Below are positions 27,883 to 35,895 of a stretch of 64,000 bases of DNA, one piece after another. The position numbers and the translations under genes were made by a program. The stretch covers positions 1 to 64,000 of the forward strand of contig JBKUOG010000005.1 of the NCBI GenBank assembly GCA_046957575.1, given 5' to 3'. The DNA comes from UMGS1370 sp046957575. GTDB lineage: Bacteria; Bacillota; Clostridia; Lachnospirales; Lachnospiraceae. Position 1 is the stretch's first letter. Every line of letters starts with the position of its first letter. The notes under the pieces were generated by a model. That model made no database searches. It was not told the DNA's origin and saw nothing but the letters and a program-made list of their open reading frames with translations.

Positions 27883-28812
27883 ATGAACTGGAACGGAAAA
27901 CCTTATCACTCCCTGGATTTTTATGTCCGGGAACAGTTTGGAGAAAAATTATATAAGCTGGCATTGGACGGAGGTATGACCTGCCCCAACCGGGACGGCG
28001 CCATTGGCTATGGCGGCTGTATTTTCTGCAGCGAGGGCGGTTCTGGAGATTTTGCCCAAAAGCGCCTGTCCTCTGTAAGCCAGCAAATAGAAGATGCAAA
28101 GAAAAAGCTGGAACACAAATTTACCGGCAGATATATTGCCTATTTTCAGTCTTACACTAATACCTACGCTCCTGTTTCTTATTTAGAGCCTTTATTCATG
28201 GAAGCCATTTCCCATCCGGATATTGCTGCCCTATCCATTGCAACCCGACCGGACTGTCTTCCGGATGAGGTTTTAAAACTCCTCTCCCAATTAAACTGTA
28301 TAAAACCAGTCTGGATCGAACTGGGACTTCAAACCATTCATCCGCAGACAGCCGAATTAATCCGCAGAGGATATCCTTTAAGCTGCTTTGAAGACGCTTT
28401 TCACAAATTAAAAAAACTGGGACTTACTGTCATTGTCCATGTAATTTTAGGCCTTCCTGGTGAGACAAACGAAATGATGCTTTCTACAGTTTCCTATCTT
28501 TCCGGTCTATTCCCCTGCTTAGACGGCGTCAAGCTCCAGCTTCTTCACATATTAAAAGGGACTTTTCTGGCCCGTATGTACCAGGAAAATCCCTTTCCGC
28601 TCTTCTCAATGGAAGAATATATCGATCTTGTCATTGACTGTATTGAATTGCTGCCTCCCGAAACCGTTGTCCACAGAATCACAGGTGACGGCCCTAAATC
28701 TCTTTTAATCGCGCCCATGTGGAGCGCCAATAAACGAAATGTATTAAATACTCTGACCCGCCGTTTTAAAGAGAGGGCCTCTTATCAAGGGAAATTGCTG
28801 CCTGACAGATAA
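27883..28812 (+). CDS. radical SAM protein, TIGR01212/YhcC family
   Basis: Radical SAM enzyme of 309 residues. The cluster motif is spread as CPNRDGAIGYGGCIFC, typical of this family, after the conserved start YHSLDFYVREQFGEKLYKLALDGG. Later motifs are PVWIELGLQTIHPQTAELIRRG and GLPGETNEMM. The function of the family is not established. The ATG at 27883 has GGAGG eight bases before it; an upstream in-frame TTG is less likely. It converges with, and overlaps by 47 bases, the next gene. Confidence 0.9.
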   Translation: MNWNGKPYHSLDFYVREQFGEKLYKLALDGGMTCPNRDGAIGYGGCIFCSEGGSGDFAQKRLSSVSQQIEDAKKKLEHKFTGRYIAYFQSYTNTYAPVSYLEPLFMEAISHPDIAALSIATRPDCLPDEVLKLLSQLNCIKPVWIELGLQTIHPQTAELIRRGYPLSCFEDAFHKLKKLGLTVIVHVILGLPGETNEMMLSTVSYLSGLFPCLDGVKLQLLHILKGTFLARMYQENPFPLFSMEEYIDLVIDCIELLPPETVVHRITGDGPKSLLIAPMWSANKRNVLNTLTRRFKERASYQGKLLPDR

Positions 28813-29404
28813 GGTCTACGCATCCGTCTATGCCAAACAGTCCGCTGTCTAGCATTAAATGATAGTTGCTTCTGGCTCCCCAGTCCTGAACGGTATAAGC
28901 CTCATAATGAAGACGGCGCTGCTTGTCAATATGGCGCACCAGTTCCTCTGCATGTTCCTCTACCTGTCCATACTGCTCCACAGCGCGGCATTCCCGCACC
29001 TTTCTGTCTGCATAAATAAAGGTCTTCAAAAGCTTTGGCCTGCCGCGCAAAATATAATCAGCGCATCGTCCTACGAAAATACATGGTCCTTGCTCTGCCA
29101 GCTCCTCAATCACCTTTTTCTGCGCCAGAAAGATCTGCTCTGCTACCGGCAGTTCTTTCATCTCAGGCTTTCTTGGATAGGCCAGGCCGTAAATTCCTCC
29201 TAATGTGAAACTGTACAGAAAATTGCTTCCCAGTCTCTGTTCACGTTCTGCAACAAACTCCGGCGTAAAGCCGCTTTCTTTTGCCGTCTTGTCAATTAAG
29301 TCCCGATCATAAAATGGGATCTGCAGACGTTTGGCTGCTTTTTCGGCAATCTCTCTTCCACCGCTTCCGTACTCTCTGCTGATTGTAATAATGCTGCTTT
29401 CCAT
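28766..29404 (-). CDS. cytidylate-kinase-like family protein
   Basis: P-loop protein of 212 residues: IITISREYGSGGREIAEKAAKRLQIPFYDRDLID at the N-terminus and FVGRCADYILRGRPKLLKTFIYAD in the middle, matching the cytidylate kinase-like (AAA_26) group frequent in gut Firmicutes. The true substrate is unknown; it is not the canonical Cmk. The ATG at 29404 is preceded by AGAGGG. Confidence 0.8.
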   Translation of the reverse strand: MESSIITISREYGSGGREIAEKAAKRLQIPFYDRDLIDKTAKESGFTPEFVAEREQRLGSNFLYSFTLGGIYGLAYPRKPEMKELPVAEQIFLAQKKVIEELAEQGPCIFVGRCADYILRGRPKLLKTFIYADRKVRECRAVEQYGQVEEHAEELVRHIDKQRRLHYEAYTVQDWGARSNYHLMLDSGLFGIDGCVDLICQAAISLDKRPSL

Positions 29405-29532
29405 AGGCACCCTCTTTTCTGTATTCAGGCTAAATGGATTCCGAACACAAATCTATCAGAATTGTTTTGATTACAGCTTTATTATACTGAAATTTCAACC
29501 GGAAATCAACCAGTTTTCCAATGATACTTATA

Positions 29533-29697
29533 CTATAAATCAGTTTTTCCACAACTGCAGGAACCATGACAACTGCCGGAGCAGCCGCTGCATCCCGAAC
29601 AGCACTTACCTTCTTTTTTATTTTTATAAATACTTCTGGCTGCAAAAAATACAGCAGCAAGAACCATCAAAAGTACAATCCATGTCGGCAAATTCAT
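29533..29697 (-). CDS. FeoB-associated Cys-rich membrane protein
   Basis: Small protein of 54 residues with a hydrophobic N-terminal helix (LPTWIVLLMVLAAVFFAA), a basic stretch (RSIYKNKKEGK) and a Cys-rich tail (CCSGCSGCSGSCHGSCSC) with seven Cys and one His, matching the FeoB_associated family placed after feoB in Firmicutes. It may help ferrous iron delivery or gating, which is not proven for the family. GAAGGGAG lies eight bases before the ATG. It follows feoB by about 110 bases on the same strand. Confidence 0.85.
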   Translation of the reverse strand: MNLPTWIVLLMVLAAVFFAARSIYKNKKEGKCCSGCSGCSGSCHGSCSCGKTDL

Positions 29698-29809
29698 ATA
29701 GGATTCTCCCTTCTCTCAATATTCCCCATAGCCATAGGGCAGCTGCACATTGCCGCCCCGCACACACTGATGCTAACACAGTTTTCTATAAAGATCAAGG
29801 TTTCCCCTG

Positions 29810-31981
29810 TTATGACTGGCGGCAGATATCTGTAATTTTTAATGCATGATTCTTCCTGTCAGGGCTAAGCAGCAAATATAAAAATCCGATTATCAGCATC
29901 CCTGCTGCTGCCAGAAAGATTCCGCTGTCACCAGTTGTCACATAGGTCCACACCTGATAAATACACAAGGAAACTGCATATGCCAGCCCCGTCTGATATC
30001 CAATGGCAAACCAGGTCCACTTGGGACTGTTCATTTCTCTCTTAATTGCGCCGATTGCTGCAAAGCAGGGAGCGCAAAGCAGATTGAACACCAGGAACGA
30101 GTATGCTGCTGCCGGTGTATAGCTGCTGGATAACGTTCCCCAAATTTCATTTCCTTCTTCTGATACTTCTGCAAATCCGTAAAGGATTCCAAACGTACCT
30201 ACTACATTTTCTTTGGCAACCAGACCGGTAATTGCCGCAACTGCTGCCTTCCAGTCGCCCCATCCGAGAGGTGCAAAGATCCAGGCAATCCCTCTGCCAA
30301 TGGACGCCAGTATCCCATCACTTAAATCTTCTACCATGCCGAAAGATCCGTCTGTAAAACCAAAGTTGGACGTAAACCAGATAAAGAGCGTAGAAAGAAG
30401 AATCACAGTACCTGCCTTTTTAATAAAGGAAGAACCTCTTTCCCACATACTCCGGAATACATTGGATGCTGTCGGCATATGGTATGCAGGAAGTTCCATT
30501 ACAAAAGGCGCCGGATCTCCTGCAAACATCCTGGTTTTCTTTAAGATAATACCAGAACAGATAATTGCAGCAATTCCCACAAAATATGCACTGGGAGCAA
30601 CCCAAGACGCACCGTTAAACATTGCTCCTGCAATCAGCGCAATAATTGGAAGCTTTGCTCCGCAGGGAATAAACGTAGTGGTCATAATAGTCATTTTCCG
30701 GTCTCTGTCATTTTCGATGGTACGGGATGCCATAACGCCCGGAACTCCGCATCCGCTTCCGATTAACATAGGAATAAAAGACTTTCCGGATAATCCAAAT
30801 TTGCGGAAAATCCGATCCATAATAAACGCAATCCGCGCCATATATCCGCACGCCTCTAAAAATGCCAGAAACATAAATAATACCAGCATCTGAGGAACAA
30901 ATCCCAAAACTGCGCCTACTCCTGCTATGATTCCATCCAAAATCAAACTCTGGAGCCAATCCACACATCCGATAGAAGTTAAAAATCCTTCTGCCAGCAC
31001 AGGTACTCCTGGAATTTCCACACCAAATAAACTCCAGCCTTCTCCAAAAACTCCGTCATTGGCCCAGTCTGTTGCCCAGGTTCCAACTGTAGTGACAGAA
31101 ATATAATACACCAGCCACATTACTGCTGCAAAAATTGGAAGGGCCAGAAAACGATTGGTTACAATTCTATCAATCTTATCAGAAACCGTTAATTTTCCTT
31201 TCTTTGCCTTCTGGCAGCAGGAATCTATTATAGAAGTAATATAGGCATACCGCTCATTAGTAATAATGCTCTCTGCATCATCATCCAGTTCTTTTTCGAG
31301 CTGAACGATGATCTCCTCCACATTGGGAACTTCTTTTATCTGCTCTTTGATTTTGTCATCCCGCTCCAACAGCTTTACTGCGTAAAAACGTCTTTGGCTT
31401 TCTGGAATCCCATTTCCGGCTCTGAACTGAATTTCCTCCAGAGCAGTTTCCACCGATGGACTGAATTTGTGCACTGCTTTGGGAGATTCCTGCCTTTTGG
31501 CAGCCTGAACAGCCAGATCGGCTGCTTCTTTAATGCCAATCCCCTTTAATGCAGAAATCTCCACCACCTGGCAGCCCAGCCTTTGGGAAAGTTCATTCAG
31601 GCGGATAACATCGCCATTTTTCTTTACAATGTCCATCATGTTCACTGCCATCACCACAGGAATTCCCAACTCCAGCAGCTGAGTAGACAGATACAGATTT
31701 CTCTCCAGATTCGTACCGTCTACAATATTTAAAACTGCATCCGGTTTTTCGCCTGTCAGATAGTTTCTTGCTACTACCTCTTCTAATGTATACGGCGAAA
31801 GAGAATATATTCCCGGAAGATCTATAATAATTACTTCTTTATTCCATTTAAGCTTTCCCTCTTTCTTTTCAACCGTTACTCCAGGCCAGTTGCCAACAAA
31901 TTGATTGGAGCCGGTCAGCGCATTAAACAATGTAGTTTTCCCGCAGTTGGGATTCCCGGCGAGCGCTATTTTCACAGACAT
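29810..31981 (-). CDS. feoB: ferrous iron transporter FeoB
   Basis: GTPase-linked Fe(II) transporter, 723 residues. The cytosolic G domain has G1 ALAGNPNCGKTTLFNALTG, G3 IIDLPGIYSLSP and G4 VMAVNMMD, then a GDI-like helical region (150-270) and a C-terminal membrane part with two Gate repeats (FIPMLIGSGCGVPGVMASRTIEND and FIPCGAKLPII). The ATG at 31981 has GGAGGG upstream. A DtxR-type palindrome lies 29 bases upstream, so feoB may be iron-controlled separately from feoA. Confidence 0.97.
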   Translation of the reverse strand: MSVKIALAGNPNCGKTTLFNALTGSNQFVGNWPGVTVEKKEGKLKWNKEVIIIDLPGIYSLSPYTLEEVVARNYLTGEKPDAVLNIVDGTNLERNLYLSTQLLELGIPVVMAVNMMDIVKKNGDVIRLNELSQRLGCQVVEISALKGIGIKEAADLAVQAAKRQESPKAVHKFSPSVETALEEIQFRAGNGIPESQRRFYAVKLLERDDKIKEQIKEVPNVEEIIVQLEKELDDDAESIITNERYAYITSIIDSCCQKAKKGKLTVSDKIDRIVTNRFLALPIFAAVMWLVYYISVTTVGTWATDWANDGVFGEGWSLFGVEIPGVPVLAEGFLTSIGCVDWLQSLILDGIIAGVGAVLGFVPQMLVLFMFLAFLEACGYMARIAFIMDRIFRKFGLSGKSFIPMLIGSGCGVPGVMASRTIENDRDRKMTIMTTTFIPCGAKLPIIALIAGAMFNGASWVAPSAYFVGIAAIICSGIILKKTRMFAGDPAPFVMELPAYHMPTASNVFRSMWERGSSFIKKAGTVILLSTLFIWFTSNFGFTDGSFGMVEDLSDGILASIGRGIAWIFAPLGWGDWKAAVAAITGLVAKENVVGTFGILYGFAEVSEEGNEIWGTLSSSYTPAAAYSFLVFNLLCAPCFAAIGAIKREMNSPKWTWFAIGYQTGLAYAVSLCIYQVWTYVTTGDSGIFLAAAGMLIIGFLYLLLSPDRKNHALKITDICRQS

Positions 31982-32009
31982 GTTTTTCCCTCCTATACCC
32001 ATTCCTTTT

Positions 32010-32027
32010 AGTTAGTTTTTTCTAACT
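32010..32027. promoter_or_regulatory. DtxR-type operator upstream of feoB
   Basis: AGTTAG-TTTTTT-CTAACT is a perfect 6-6-6 inverted repeat with the same half-sites as the two copies at the feoA promoter. It lies between the feoA stop (32041) and the feoB ATG (31981). Confidence 0.75.
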
Positions 32028-32040
32028 TATATGTAAAAAA

Positions 32041-32262
32041 TCAGCCTACTTCTATCATCTGAGCATCCGCCTTGCGCAGCGAAAGTTCATATCCCCGAAC
32101 CGTCACTTCTATCGGATCTCCTAACGGCGCCACTCTGCGGACAAATATCTCTGCTCCTCTGGTAATTCCCATATCCATAATCCGGCGTTTTACTGCGCCT
32201 TCTCCATGGAGTTTTACCACAGAAACGGTCCTGCCGCATCCAATATCCTTTAATGTTCTCAT
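32041..32262 (-). CDS. feoA: FeoA domain protein (second copy)
   Basis: A 73-residue SH3-like FeoA protein: TLKDIGCGRTVSVVKLHGEGAVKRRIMDMGITRGAEIFVRRVAPLGDPIEVTVRGYELSLRKADA. It retains the standard RRxMDMG and PLGDPIEV motifs. FeoA binds and supports FeoB in the cytosol. It lies between the divergent FeoA copy and feoB on the same strand. Confidence 0.92.
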   Translation of the reverse strand: MRTLKDIGCGRTVSVVKLHGEGAVKRRIMDMGITRGAEIFVRRVAPLGDPIEVTVRGYELSLRKADAQMIEVG

Positions 32263-32296
32263 CTTTCTAATCCTTTCTGTCAGCCGACGGTTCTGT

Positions 32297-32509
32297 TTAA
32301 ATCATAATTTTACCGGCCATTTCTTTGCTGATGGCCACTCTGGAATCTTTAATATTTACAATTACATTGCCGCACATGGCAGAAACAACTGTAACGCTGG
32401 CCCCGGCCACAAATCCCAGATTTTCCAGGAAACGGCGGGTTTCCTCTTTGCCTCCTACTTTAATAATGGAATTTTCTTCTCCCTGTTTTGCAAATGTCAA
32501 AGGCATCAT
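32297..32509 (-). CDS. feoA: FeoA domain protein (first, divergent copy)
   Basis: A 70-residue FeoA-like protein: IIKVGGKEETRRFLENLGFVAGASVTVVSAMCGNVIVNIKDSRVAISKEMAGKIMI. The PLGDP motif is replaced (MCGNV), as in the first of tandem FeoA pairs of clostridia. The ATG at 32509 has AGAGGAG seven bases upstream; a longer frame runs through the operator and is unlikely. It is the first gene of the feo operon. Confidence 0.88.
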   Translation of the reverse strand: MMPLTFAKQGEENSIIKVGGKEETRRFLENLGFVAGASVTVVSAMCGNVIVNIKDSRVAISKEMAGKIMI

Positions 32510-32527
32510 TATCACACTCCTCTTTGA

Positions 32528-32580
32528 AGTTAGCACTATCTAACTTTCATTAGATTAGCACAGACTAACTCACATGTCAA
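32528..32580 (-). promoter_or_regulatory. feo operon promoter with two DtxR-type operators
   Basis: Minus-strand -35 TTGACA (32575-32580), 17-base spacer, -10 TAATCT (32552-32557). One inverted repeat (32553-32570, GATTAG-N6-CTAACT) fills the spacer and touches the -10. A second, perfect one (32528-32545, AGTTAG-CACTAT-CTAACT) lies just downstream. This arrangement fits repression by an iron-loaded DtxR/MntR-type protein, encoded divergently at 32671. Confidence 0.85.
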
Positions 32581-32670
32581 TAGTTTTATTTGAAATAATT
32601 TGCGCTTTATAGTATACTGTTTCTATGATGCCAGAGACAAACCAGTCTCTCCCATGATATATGAAGGAGA

Positions 32671-33042
32671 ATGAAATTGAAAATACAAGAATCAGCAGAA
32701 AATTATTTAGAAACCATTTTAACTCTCAGTCAACAAAAACCCCATGTACGTTCCATTGATATTGTAAACGAACTGAATTTTTCCAAACCCAGTGTCAGCG
32801 TAGCCATGAAAAATCTTCGGGAAAACGGCTACATCCGCATGGACAGCAGTGGATTTATCACTTTAACTCCGGACGGGCTTGCTATTGCAGAAAAAATATA
32901 TGAACGCCATACTCTGATCTCCCAGTGGCTTATCAGCCTTGGCGTAGACGAAACCATTGCCCAGGAAGATGCCTGCCGCATGGAACATGTTATCAGTACA
33001 GAAACCTTTGAAGCAATTAAAAAACACGCCGGAAGAGAATAA
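32671..33042 (+). CDS. DtxR/MntR-family metal-dependent regulator
   Basis: Regulator of 123 residues: winged HTH (VRSIDIVNELNFSKPSVSVAMKNLRENGYIRMDSSGFITLTPDGLAIAEKIYERH) followed by a metal-binding dimerisation part (DETIAQEDACRMEHVISTETFEAIKKH). It lacks the C-terminal SH3-like domain and is close in length to MntR. It is divergent from feoA, whose promoter carries three-part AGTTAG/CTAACT sites, so Fe(II) control of feo is the obvious role. The ATG at 32671 is only one base from AAGGAG; the TTG at 32677, seven bases from it, may be the true start. Confidence 0.88.
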   Translation: MKLKIQESAENYLETILTLSQQKPHVRSIDIVNELNFSKPSVSVAMKNLRENGYIRMDSSGFITLTPDGLAIAEKIYERHTLISQWLISLGVDETIAQEDACRMEHVISTETFEAIKKHAGRE

Positions 33043-33054
33043 TCTCTTTCGGCG
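33027..33054. terminator. bidirectional terminator overlapping the dtxR stop codon
   Basis: CGCCGGAAGAGA (33027-33038) pairs with TCTCTTTCGGCG (33043-33054), 12 bp with one G-U. The 4-base loop 33039-33042 contains the TAA stop of the regulator. On the minus strand it is followed by TGTTTTTTAA, a strong U-tract, so it ends the ArsR/HMA transcript inside the coding region of the regulator gene. Confidence 0.8.
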
Positions 33055-33084
33055 CATTCCTTCCTCTTTTCTGAAACAATATTT

Positions 33085-33303
33085 TTACAGCAGGATTTTG
33101 CAGTCTGAATCTACCTTTGCGCAGACATCCACTACCTTTTTCATAATCTCTTCAAACCGGTCATCATCAGCTTCAATCACCAGTTTCTGTGTCATAAAAC
33201 TTACGCTGGCGTTTGTAACCCCATCAATCTTTTTAATTCCATCTTCCATCTTTGCAGCGCAGTTTGCACAGTCTAAATCTTCCATTTTAAATTTTTTCTT
33301 CAT
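33085..33303 (-). CDS. heavy-metal-associated (HMA) domain protein
   Basis: A 72-residue ferredoxin-fold HMA protein: KFKMEDLDCANCAAKMEDGIKKIDGVTNASVSFMTQKLVIEADDD. The metal site is CANC, as in CopZ and the N-terminal domain of Cd/Zn/Cu ATPases. It follows an ArsR gene by about 20 bases. In many clostridia this pair precedes a P1B ATPase, but none is found here, since the next gene is the convergent dtxR. It is either a free metal chaperone or what remains after loss of the pump. Confidence 0.85.
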   Translation of the reverse strand: MKKKFKMEDLDCANCAAKMEDGIKKIDGVTNASVSFMTQKLVIEADDDRFEEIMKKVVDVCAKVDSDCKILL

Positions 33304-33321
33304 CGTCTGTCTCTCCTTTTG

Positions 33322-33615
33322 TTATTCCTGAACATGATCCAGTCCATGGCGCATAATGGTTTTTACGTGACCGTCAGCCAGCGAATAAAATACTGTCTTT
33401 CCTTCTCTCCGGTTTTTCACCAATTTGGACTGTTTTAAAATCTTTAACTGGTGAGAGATTGCCGACTGTGTCATATTAAGCCTTTGTGCAATGTCGCATA
33501 CGCACATCTCTGACTCTGACAGCGCATATAAAATCTTAATTCTGGTAGGGTCACCGAATATTTTAAATAAATCTGCCAGTTCATATAATTCCTCTTCTTC
33601 CAGCATATGATTCAC
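33322..33615 (-). CDS. ArsR/SmtB-family metal-sensing repressor
   Basis: Winged-helix repressor of 97 residues: LADLFKIFGDPTRIKILYALSESEMCVCDIAQRLNMTQSAISHQLKILKQSKLVKNRREGKTVFYSLAD. ESEMCVCDIA is the ELCVCDL-type alpha-3 metal site of SmtB/CadC-like sensors, and the C-terminal His residues (DGHVKTIMRHGLDHV) fit an alpha-5 Zn/Cd site. I take the GTG at 33615 because GAGAGG is six bases upstream; an ATG at 33606 is the alternative. It is co-transcribed with the HMA gene. Confidence 0.88.
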   Translation of the reverse strand: MNHMLEEEELYELADLFKIFGDPTRIKILYALSESEMCVCDIAQRLNMTQSAISHQLKILKQSKLVKNRREGKTVFYSLADGHVKTIMRHGLDHVQE

Positions 33616-33647
33616 TTCCAACCTCTCTCTTTTATCATACAATCAAA

Positions 33648-33699
33648 TGAACAATTCTTCAAGCTTTTTTCATTATATCGGATTTGGTCAGAAAGTCAA
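33648..33699 (-). promoter_or_regulatory. arsR promoter and likely operator
   Basis: Minus-strand -35 TTGACT (33694-33699), 16-base spacer, -10 TATAAT (33672-33677). An imperfect palindrome TGAACAATTCTTCA (33648-33661) covers the start region and resembles the TGAACA-N-TTCA operators of ArsR/CzrA-type sensors. Confidence 0.75.
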
Positions 33700-33728
33700 T
33701 AGAACCACATTCCCATTGTTCCTGCAGG

Positions 33729-34421
33729 TTACATCCATCCCGAAATGAGAGGAACTAAAATCACTGTCATCAGTCCTGCCACTGCAATGGAAAGACTGCT
33801 CATAGCCCCTTCTATTTCTCCAAGTTCCAATGCTTTTGAAGTTCCCACTGCATGGGCGCTGGTGCCAAGCGCCAGCCCTTTTGCAACCGGATGCCAAATC
33901 CCCATTATCTGAAACACTGTCTCTGCCACTACGCTTCCCAGTACGCCAGTAACGATAATTGCAATTACTGTAAGGGTTACAATGCCCCCTGCTTCCTCGC
34001 TGACACCCATGCCAATTGCGGTTGTAATGGACTTTGGCAAAAGCGTTACATAATGTTCATGCCCCAGTCCCAGCAATTTTACCAGCAAAAATACGCTGGC
34101 AGCACTGGCAGCCACTCCGGATGCAATCGCCCCGATCACTGCCGGAAAATATTTTTTCAACAGTTCTAACTGCTTATACAGCGGAATTGCCAGGCAGACC
34201 GTAGCCGGCGTCAAAAGATAGCTTAAATACTTGGCGCCATGATTGTAAACCTGATAGTCAATGCGAAAAACCATAAGCACTGCCAATACCATCAGGGACG
34301 AAATTAACAGCGGATTTAGTACTGCCCAGCCAGTCTTTTTTCGCAGCCACGCTGCTGCCAGATAGCTTCCTATGCTGATTGCCATACCAAAATACAGAGA
34401 TGTCTCCAATATCTCATTCAT
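33729..34421 (-). CDS. lrgB: LrgB-family membrane protein
   Basis: A 230-residue membrane protein of the LrgB/CidB family with around eight hydrophobic segments and the conserved LGLGHEHYVTLLPKSITTAIGMGVSEEAGG and LGTSAHAVGTSKALELGEIEGAMSSL. The family takes part in control of murein hydrolases and, in several bacteria, in pyruvate or 3-hydroxypropionate export. It overlaps lrgA by 8 bases. Confidence 0.92.
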   Translation of the reverse strand: MNEILETSLYFGMAISIGSYLAAAWLRKKTGWAVLNPLLISSLMVLAVLMVFRIDYQVYNHGAKYLSYLLTPATVCLAIPLYKQLELLKKYFPAVIGAIASGVAASAASVFLLVKLLGLGHEHYVTLLPKSITTAIGMGVSEEAGGIVTLTVIAIIVTGVLGSVVAETVFQIMGIWHPVAKGLALGTSAHAVGTSKALELGEIEGAMSSLSIAVAGLMTVILVPLISGWM

Positions 34422-34785
34422 TTGCTTCTTCTCCCTTTTTTGTCATTTTCCCAATTAAAAACTGCGCAGTCGTTCCCGTAACCGCCATAACAAACACCGT
34501 TGTTACAGCTATAATCACCGTGTACGGCAATATCACTTCCAAAAGAGCGTCTTTAGACTCGATAATCCCCACAGTAGCCGGAATAAACATCATTGCCATC
34601 GTATCTAAAAGAAACATTCCGGTTGTCTCCACCTGATTAAGCTTTACCACGCCGCCAAGAAGCAGAAACAGCAGTAAAAACAATCCATAAACGCCTGCCG
34701 GAACCGGAAACGGAAGCAGTGTGTACAGAAATTCTCCTGCCATGGTAACGCCAAAAATAATTGCCGCTTCTTTTACAAATTTCAT
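34414..34785 (-). CDS. lrgA: LrgA/CidA-family holin-like protein
   Basis: Small membrane protein of 123 residues with four hydrophobic helices: EFLYTLLPFPVPAGVYGLFLLLFLLLGGVVKLNQVETTGMFLLDTMAMMFIPATVGIIE. It is the holin-like partner of LrgB and the first gene of the pair. A mobile 150-bp element lies between this gene and the divergent acetyltransferase gene. Confidence 0.92.
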   Translation of the reverse strand: MKFVKEAAIIFGVTMAGEFLYTLLPFPVPAGVYGLFLLLFLLLGGVVKLNQVETTGMFLLDTMAMMFIPATVGIIESKDALLEVILPYTVIIAVTTVFVMAVTGTTAQFLIGKMTKKGEEANE

Positions 34786-34905
34786 TTTCCTTCATCTCCT
34801 CTTTTCCATAAAGAATTTCCCAAAAGGAATCTTTTGCATTTTACCACCGGAAATCCGCAGTTTCAAGAGATTATCTGGATTTTCAGCCAATTATGGGTTA
34901 AAATA

Positions 34906-35055
34906 GTAACAGTTCAGCCATACATCTTCTTGCCCGCCTGTGGCGGACAAGAAGCGTCTGGCGTCTGCCCTATGAAGATTCAGACAGGAAAACTCTTATG
35001 AAAACAAGCTTTCAACGCTTTTCCTGTCTGAATCTTCGCATGGCTGAACTGTTAC
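34906..35055. mobile_element. MITE-like element, copy A
   Basis: 150 bp with perfect 15-bp terminal inverted repeats (GTAACAGTTCAGCCA, 34906-34920 and 35041-35055), flanked by the direct repeat TTAAAATA (34898-34905 and 35056-35063), an 8-bp target duplication. Inside are a 19-bp perfect inverted repeat (34974-34992 / 35019-35037) and a 13-bp one (34926-34938 / 34942-34954). There is no coding capacity. It lies between divergent lrgA and GNAT genes. Confidence 0.88.
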
Positions 35056-35094
35056 TTAAAATAAAATCGTATAATGATTCGAGAGGTATATAAA

Positions 35095-35892
35095 ATGTCT
35101 GTCAAAATAGAAACGATTTTATCCCCTGCCAGAAAGCAGCAGATGACTGCCCTGGTAACTTCATGCCTGACGGCTTTTCCAGCTCCGCTATCGGTTCCAA
35201 CAGATGGAGATGTGTTCTTCTTTTGGGAGCAGGAAGAAACAATACACTCCCCTGAACTTTATGCTTTTTTAGCCCTCTATCTGGCAGAAGACGGCTTATG
35301 GGAATGTTCTGCCTTTACACTCCCAAACAGACGGCAAAACGGATATTTTTCCGACCTGTTAGAAGCAGCAGAGCGTGCCTATCCTGACTATGAATTTTCT
35401 TTTCCTGTTCCGGATTTGGAAACCTCTCTTCCTGCCAAATCGGCCCTTGCTTCTATAGGAGCCGAGTTTTGGTACCAGGAGCATATGATGGCACTGCAGG
35501 CTGACAATCCTTCCTGGAGCACTTTTTTTCCTGAAAATCCTGATTTTTGTCTCTCCTTGCAGATACAGCCGGAATCATCTGAAGCATCAGACTCCTCTTA
35601 CAATCTGTCTGTACATGGCTTTTTTAGCGAAAACTGCGTTGCCTCCTGCTCTCTTGCCATCTCCACCCATAAAAGCCAGACCACTTGCTGTCTCCACCAT
35701 GTTCTTGTACCCCCATCCCTTCGCGGTCAGGGGTGGGGGACCCGTTTCCTCTATACGCTCCTTCCTGCATTAAAGGAGCAGGGCGTTACCTCTTTCCTTC
35801 TTCAGGTATCCGGGGACAACCTGCCTGCTATTTCTCTATATAAAAAGACAGGATTCCAAATTACCGAAACCCTGTCCTATTATCTCTATTAG
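35095..35892 (+). CDS. GNAT-family N-acetyltransferase
   Basis: A protein of 265 residues. The C-terminal half holds the acetyl-CoA motif VLVPPSLRGQGWGTRFLYTLLPAL (R-x-x-G-x-G) and the closing DNLPAISLYKKTGFQI of the GNAT fold. The N-terminal half (VFFFWEQEETIHSPELYAFLALYLAEDGLWECSAFTLPNRRQNGYFSDL) has a degenerate GNAT-like NGYF motif, suggesting a two-domain protein. The substrate is unknown. The ATG at 35095 has AGAGG eight bases before it. Confidence 0.8.
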   Translation: MSVKIETILSPARKQQMTALVTSCLTAFPAPLSVPTDGDVFFFWEQEETIHSPELYAFLALYLAEDGLWECSAFTLPNRRQNGYFSDLLEAAERAYPDYEFSFPVPDLETSLPAKSALASIGAEFWYQEHMMALQADNPSWSTFFPENPDFCLSLQIQPESSEASDSSYNLSVHGFFSENCVASCSLAISTHKSQTTCCLHHVLVPPSLRGQGWGTRFLYTLLPALKEQGVTSFLLQVSGDNLPAISLYKKTGFQITETLSYYLY

Positions 35893-35895
35893 TGA

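Noticed and set aside
30213..30893. A 226-codon plus-strand reading frame opposite feoB
   Set aside because: It lies wholly inside the conserved membrane domain of feoB on the other strand, has no ribosome site and shows only mirrored hydrophobic codons.
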